This document shows, piece after piece, positions 60,806 to 64,000 of a stretch of DNA of 64,000 nucleotides. The notes beneath the pieces are model-generated. The model was not told the DNA's origin and did no database searches. It worked only from the letters and a program-made list of their open reading frames with translations. A program made the position numbers and the translations under genes. This DNA comes from Flavobacterium sp. (lineage in GTDB: Bacteria; Bacteroidota; Bacteroidia; Flavobacteriales; Flavobacteriaceae): assembly GCF_039595935.1 (NCBI RefSeq), contig NZ_JBCNKR010000006.1, positions 2,638,001-2,702,000 of the forward strand, given 5' to 3'. Within the stretch, counting starts at the first letter, position 1. Each line of letters begins with the position of its first letter.

Positions 60806-61861
60806 ATGGAAACAAAAAACATAAAAGCCTTTGGAACCGAGGCTGCCGATGCCCCTTTAAAAACATTAGACATTCAACGCCGCGCCGTACTGGCTCATGA
60901 CGTAGAAATTGAAATTTTATACTGCGGTATCTGTCACTCTGATTTACATTCTGCCAGAAATGAATGGCACGGAACTATTTATCCAATTGTTCCGGGACAC
61001 GAAATTGTGGGACGAATAGTAAAAGTTGGCGATCATGTTAAAAATTTCAAAGTTGGAGAACTGGCTGGAGTAGGCTGTATGGTTGATTCTTGCAGAGAGT
61101 GCGAAAATTGTAAAAATGATTTAGAACAATATTGCGACGAAGGAAGTATTTTAACTTTCAACTCTCCTGACAAACATTTAGGCGGCATACAAACTTTTGG
61201 CGGATATTCTCAAAGTATTGTAGTCGATGAAAAGTACGTACTGCATATTTCAGATAAATTAGATCTTGCCGGAGTTGCACCGCTGCTTTGCGCCGGAATT
61301 ACAACCTATTCTCCATTAAAACACTGGAAAGTTGGTCCTGGTCAAAAAGTTGGAATTGTTGGTATTGGAGGTTTAGGCCACATGGGAATCAAATTGGCAA
61401 AAGCTATGGGAGCTCATGTTGTGGTATTTACAACTAATTTATCCAAAACAGAAGATGCAAAACGTTTAGGAGCAGATGAAGTAGTTTTATCTACAGATGC
61501 GGAGCAAATGGCAAAACATGCAAAAAGTCTGAATTTTATTCTCGATTGCGTTTCTGCAGAGCACAGCATAGATTCGTACTTAAATTTATTAAAAGTAGAC
61601 GGAACGCTAACTTTAGTTGGTGCGCCAATGGATCCACTTCCTGTAACTTCATTTAGTCTTATTTTAGGCAGAAGAAGTTTCGCAGGTTCAGCTATTGGCG
61701 GAATTGCAGAAACTCAGGAAATGCTTGACTTTTGCGCAGAACACAACATTACTGCCGATATCGAATTAATCGGAGTAAATGATGTAAACAACGCTTATGA
61801 AAGATTATTAAAAGGAGATATCAAATATCGTTTTGTGATTGATATGGCGTCTTTAAAATAG
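60806..61861 (+). CDS. Zinc-dependent alcohol dehydrogenase (YahK/cinnamyl type)
   Basis: 351 residues. Catalytic zinc ligands in CGICHSDLH (Cys40) and PGHEIVGR (His65-Glu66); structural zinc Cys96, Cys99, Cys102 and Cys110; nucleotide-binding motif GIGGLGHMG. Resembles YahK-type aldehyde reductases, which usually prefer NADPH. Upstream genes encode a cupin and an AraC regulator, the likely controller. Substrate unknown. Confidence 0.88.
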   Translation: METKNIKAFGTEAADAPLKTLDIQRRAVLAHDVEIEILYCGICHSDLHSARNEWHGTIYPIVPGHEIVGRIVKVGDHVKNFKVGELAGVGCMVDSCRECENCKNDLEQYCDEGSILTFNSPDKHLGGIQTFGGYSQSIVVDEKYVLHISDKLDLAGVAPLLCAGITTYSPLKHWKVGPGQKVGIVGIGGLGHMGIKLAKAMGAHVVVFTTNLSKTEDAKRLGADEVVLSTDAEQMAKHAKSLNFILDCVSAEHSIDSYLNLLKVDGTLTLVGAPMDPLPVTSFSLILGRRSFAGSAIGGIAETQEMLDFCAEHNITADIELIGVNDVNNAYERLLKGDIKYRFVIDMASLK

Positions 61862-61879
61862 GTTCAAAGTTGCAAAGAG

Positions 61880-62004
61880 ACAAAGGGACAAAGGTTTCTA
61901 ATTAAAGGGGAAAAAGATTTTATGATTGAAAATGTAAAGACGCAACGCAGTGCGTCTCCACGCACAATATTCTGTTCCAATAAGAAAAACCTTTGTCCCT
62001 TTGT
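61880..62004. repeat. Nested inverted repeat, ACAAAGGG family with inner AGACGCA hairpin
   Basis: Outer perfect 18-bp arms at 61880-61897 (core ACAAAGGGACAAAGG) and 61987-62004 enclose an inner hairpin AGACGCA/TGCGTCT (61938-61944, 61951-61957). This and the terminator account for the 318-bp gap after the alcohol dehydrogenase; the remainder is CTTTG and CTTAGAA words. The inner hairpin word is unrelated to the arms, as in the other composites. Confidence 0.75.
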
Positions 62005-62030
62005 ACTCAGCCCCTTTGTCCCTTAAAAGT

Positions 62031-62067
62031 AAAACCCCTCAAGCAATTCAACTCTTGAGGGGTTTTT
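62031..62067. terminator. Terminator between adh and the DUF4142 gene
   Basis: Perfect 13-bp stem AAAACCCCTCAAG (62031-62043) with 62054-62066 and a T-run; convergent genes, so it can serve both. Confidence 0.88.
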
Positions 62068-62179
62068 TTAGCAAAGATTTGAGGTTCTTAGACGTAAGTC
62101 ATTCAAAGAATTTACTTAGAGCCTTAGAATCTCAGGATCTTAGCGTCTTAAAAATAAATAATAACCAATTAAATTTATT

Positions 62180-62767
62180 TTACTTTTTGTCCAGATTTTG
62201 TTTCAGCATTTTAGCGTGTTCTAAATGTGCTGTTAAACCTGCAATATTATTTGATGCCCAAAGTTTAACATCTTCGTCATGAGCATCTTTTGATGCTTTT
62301 TGAAGTTTGTCAATTGCTTTTTCGTGACCATCGATCATCATATCTGCGAATTTTTTATCAAAATCAAGACCTGTTTTTTTGTTCAGTTCATTATATTCTT
62401 CCTGACCATCTTCGGTTAGAGAAGTTGGCAGTGTAAAGTTTTTCGCTTTTGCTAAGGCACTTACTTCAGATGCCGATTTAGTATGCTCATCAACAAGCAT
62501 TTTACCAAATTTTTTCACATCATCAGTTGTTCCTTTTTGCTGAGCCAGTTTACCAATTTCGATTTCAGCCAGGTTAATTTCAGCCTGATCGACTAAAAAT
62601 TCAGAGTCATCTTCTTTACTGTCGATAGAATCAAATTTTGCTTCATTGGCATCTTCCGCAGCTTCTTTAGGATCTTCTTGTTTGACTTCATTTTTACATG
62701 AATTCAAGAAAATAATAATGATAGCGGCTCCTAAAATTGCTTTACTGGCTAATAGTATCTTTTTCAT
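62180..62767 (-). CDS. DUF4142 lipoprotein
   Basis: 195 residues. A long hydrophobic signal segment ends in NSC (Cys24, lipobox FLNSC). An acidic linker (EDPKEAAEDANEAKFDSIDS) precedes a ferritin-like four-helix bundle typical of DUF4142 (EIEIGKLAQQKGTTDDVKKF, GHEKAIDKLQKASKDAHDED). Ferritin-like metal ligands are not complete in the part I can read. Function is unknown. Confidence 0.8.
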   Translation of the reverse strand: MKKILLASKAILGAAIIIIFLNSCKNEVKQEDPKEAAEDANEAKFDSIDSKEDDSEFLVDQAEINLAEIEIGKLAQQKGTTDDVKKFGKMLVDEHTKSASEVSALAKAKNFTLPTSLTEDGQEEYNELNKKTGLDFDKKFADMMIDGHEKAIDKLQKASKDAHDEDVKLWASNNIAGLTAHLEHAKMLKQNLDKK

Positions 62768-63029
62768 GATTTTATAGTTTGAATGTTATAGTGTAAAATT
62801 ATTCAGTAAGTTGTAAGAATGTCTTACAGGATTTTTGGAGATTGTTATATGATTTGGATGCATGGATAAAAACGAGTATAAATACTTATTATTTGATTTG
62901 AATTTAATGGTAAACTTGTAATGATAATTGCTTTTACAAAGATTGAAACAGAATAAAAAGTAAGTTTTTGCATTAAGTTTGATTCCAACTATTGTATTTT
63001 AGCCGGATAAGAAATAGCAAATTACATTT

Positions 63030-63305
63030 ATGACAACATTAAAAAAAATCCTTGGCATTTTCCTAATTATAACAGGAGCATTATTATCGCTTAGTATGAT
63101 TGCAGCTATACTAAAAGCATTGTTACAGAGTGTTCAAGAATTAGCAAAATCGACTTATGAAGGAATTGGGTTTCTTTTTGGAATTTTAATTATGACTATA
63201 ATATTTGGTATTATAATTTACTTTATTTTCAAAATTGCATTTAAGTTATTAAAAACAAAACCTTTGCCGCAAGATACTATTGAAGATATTGGTTTGTCTA
63301 AATAA
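63030..63305 (+). CDS. Small unknown membrane protein
   Basis: 91 residues with two hydrophobic helices (about 5-28 and 47-75) joined by a polar loop, and a basic C-terminus ending EDIGLSK. No family recognised. The gap before it (62768-63029) is AT-rich without a supported feature. The following gene starts 17 bp on. Confidence 0.6.
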   Translation: MTTLKKILGIFLIITGALLSLSMIAAILKALLQSVQELAKSTYEGIGFLFGILIMTIIFGIIIYFIFKIAFKLLKTKPLPQDTIEDIGLSK

Positions 63306-63321
63306 TAAAATCTTTATTTAT

Positions 63322-63717
63322 ATGAGAATACTCAAGATATTTTTGGTCTTATTCTTTTTAGGAGTTTCGTTTATTTACCTAAATTATTTTTCATCATTTG
63401 TTATGCCTTGGGATAGAGAAGAGGCGATTGAGGCTGCCTTGAGCTGGGGAAAATTAGATAAGCTTCCTAAAGATGCCGATATTACTCATATCGAAAAACG
63501 AGGAAGTATTTTTACCAGACAATTCATTATTGAGTTTACGAGTTCTGAAGCTGAAATTAAAAATTGGGTTTTAAAAAGTAAAGGATTTAAAGAGGCTGAA
63601 ATAGAAATAAAAGACGGAACTAAGACATATGAAATTCATCCAAAGGATCTCGAATCTTATGGAGGCCGGGTAAAAATAAAAGGAAATAAAGTATATATCA
63701 ATATGAGCTGGAGTTAA
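63322..63717 (+). CDS. Unknown membrane-anchored protein
   Basis: 131 residues from the ATG at 63322; the earlier in-frame TTG lacks support. One N-terminal membrane helix (MRILKIFLVLFFLGVSFIYL) is followed by an extracytoplasmic alpha/beta part (ITHIEKRGSIFTRQFIIEFT, VKIKGNKVYINMSWS). No family recognised. It is probably cotranscribed with the preceding small membrane protein. Confidence 0.6.
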   Translation: MRILKIFLVLFFLGVSFIYLNYFSSFVMPWDREEAIEAALSWGKLDKLPKDADITHIEKRGSIFTRQFIIEFTSSEAEIKNWVLKSKGFKEAEIEIKDGTKTYEIHPKDLESYGGRVKIKGNKVYINMSWS

Positions 63718-63774
63718 ATTTGGAAATTTGACTATTTCTAATTCATAAAAAACTTTCCCGAACCAATTAACATA

Positions 63775-64000
63775 ATGAAACAAAAAATCATCTTACTATT
63801 TCTATTGATAACTAGTTTTTTATCAGCACAAATCACCTATACAGGTTTTATAGATAAATATCCTATAGAATTGGTAACCAATCTTTATTCAGACGGAACT
63901 GGCACCGCAATTTATTCTTACACCAATTTTGATACTCCTATTGTTTTAAGCGCTGAACAAAAAGGGAATACTTTGGTTTTTATTGAAAAAGACAAAAATG
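63775..64000 (+). CDS. Secreted protein, N-terminal part (cut by window end)
   Basis: The ATG at 63775 opens a frame running off the window, 75 codons seen. The first residues MKQKIILLFLLITSFLSAQ are a clear signal peptide, followed by beta-rich sequence (ITYTGFIDKYPIELVTNLY, YTNFDTPIVLSAEQKGNTL). Too short to assign. Confidence 0.7.
   Translation, partial: MKQKIILLFLLITSFLSAQITYTGFIDKYPIELVTNLYSDGTGTAIYSYTNFDTPIVLSAEQKGNTLVFIEKDKN

Noticed and set aside
62180..62282. Plus-strand frame 61950-62282 reaching into the DUF4142 gene
   Set aside because: Made from repeat words, a terminator and the antisense of DUF4142; not a gene.
1..64000. CRISPR array
   Set aside because: Short words repeat every 7-9 nt in spacers but there are no 25-40 bp repeats with unique spacers, and no cas genes.
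1..64000. tRNA or rRNA genes
   Set aside because: No cloverleaf-like GTTCGA arm with acceptor pairing and no rRNA-like stretch seen in the spacers on reading; a tRNAscan run would settle it.

Overview
The window is low-GC chromosomal DNA from a member of the Bacteroidota, most likely Flavobacterium or a close relative. The evidence is Bacteroidota-type promoters (TTTG, about 19 nt, TAnnTTTG), TAATG and ATGA gene overlaps, an N-succinyl-type arginine pathway, a bacillithiol-linked YtxJ protein, an element resembling the flavo-1 RNA, and many imperfect intergenic inverted repeats. I see no rRNA, tRNA, CRISPR array, prophage or insertion sequence. Most of it is ordinary core genome; the unusual content lies mainly between genes.

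1-10.8 kb: a one-strand arginine/proline supercluster, argG (cut by the window edge), argC, argD, two small unknown membrane proteins, proA, proB, argF', argB, argE, argH. Together they convert N-acylglutamate to arginine and glutamate to the proline precursor. The transcarbamylase carries Ser at the position that separates succinyl from acetyl substrates. 10.9-18.3 kb: two DUF2157-like membrane proteins, a small alarmone hydrolase, YtxJ, ClpB, a 39-residue membrane peptide and a DUF808 protein. 18.5-31.2 kb: a lipoprotein, the two agmatine-to-putrescine enzymes (aguB and aguA, separated by an OmpA-type porin and a choice-of-anchor I lipoprotein), fumarylacetoacetase, glyA, miaE, guaC, a GNAT acetyltransferase and a pentapeptide-repeat protein.

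31.5-43.6 kb: an Omp85-type barrel, a small outer-membrane barrel, an OmpR-family response regulator with a -1 frameshift at a dnaX-type slippery heptamer, its histidine kinase, a stress-type protein, a bestrophin, a divergent MocR/RarD-like pair, an acyl-CoA oxidase-like flavoprotein and a CHMI-type tautomerase. 43.7-57.3 kb: a membrane-bound TPR regulator (DUF6377 type) followed by a GH3 beta-glucosidase, a DUF1349 protein and an acyltransferase; then ArsR plus an old yellow enzyme, a TlpA thioredoxin, lipoamide dehydrogenase and a GH2 beta-galactosidase. 57.3-64 kb: an SMP-30-like lipoprotein, divergent Crp and AraC regulators, a cupin with an altered metal site, a zinc alcohol dehydrogenase, a DUF4142 lipoprotein and small unknown proteins, the last cut by the window edge.

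The most notable recurring signal is a set of nested intergenic inverted repeats. Outer arms are built from short words repeated every 7-9 nt (GTTTCAG, CTTTGTC, CTTAGAA, TTAATCG) and often enclose a second, unrelated hairpin. Similar composites recur at several loci. Other points worth checking are the response-regulator frameshift, three regulators whose predicted transcription starts nearly coincide with the start codon, an ArsR operator overlapping its promoter, and a 14-bp direct repeat in front of the GH3 gene.
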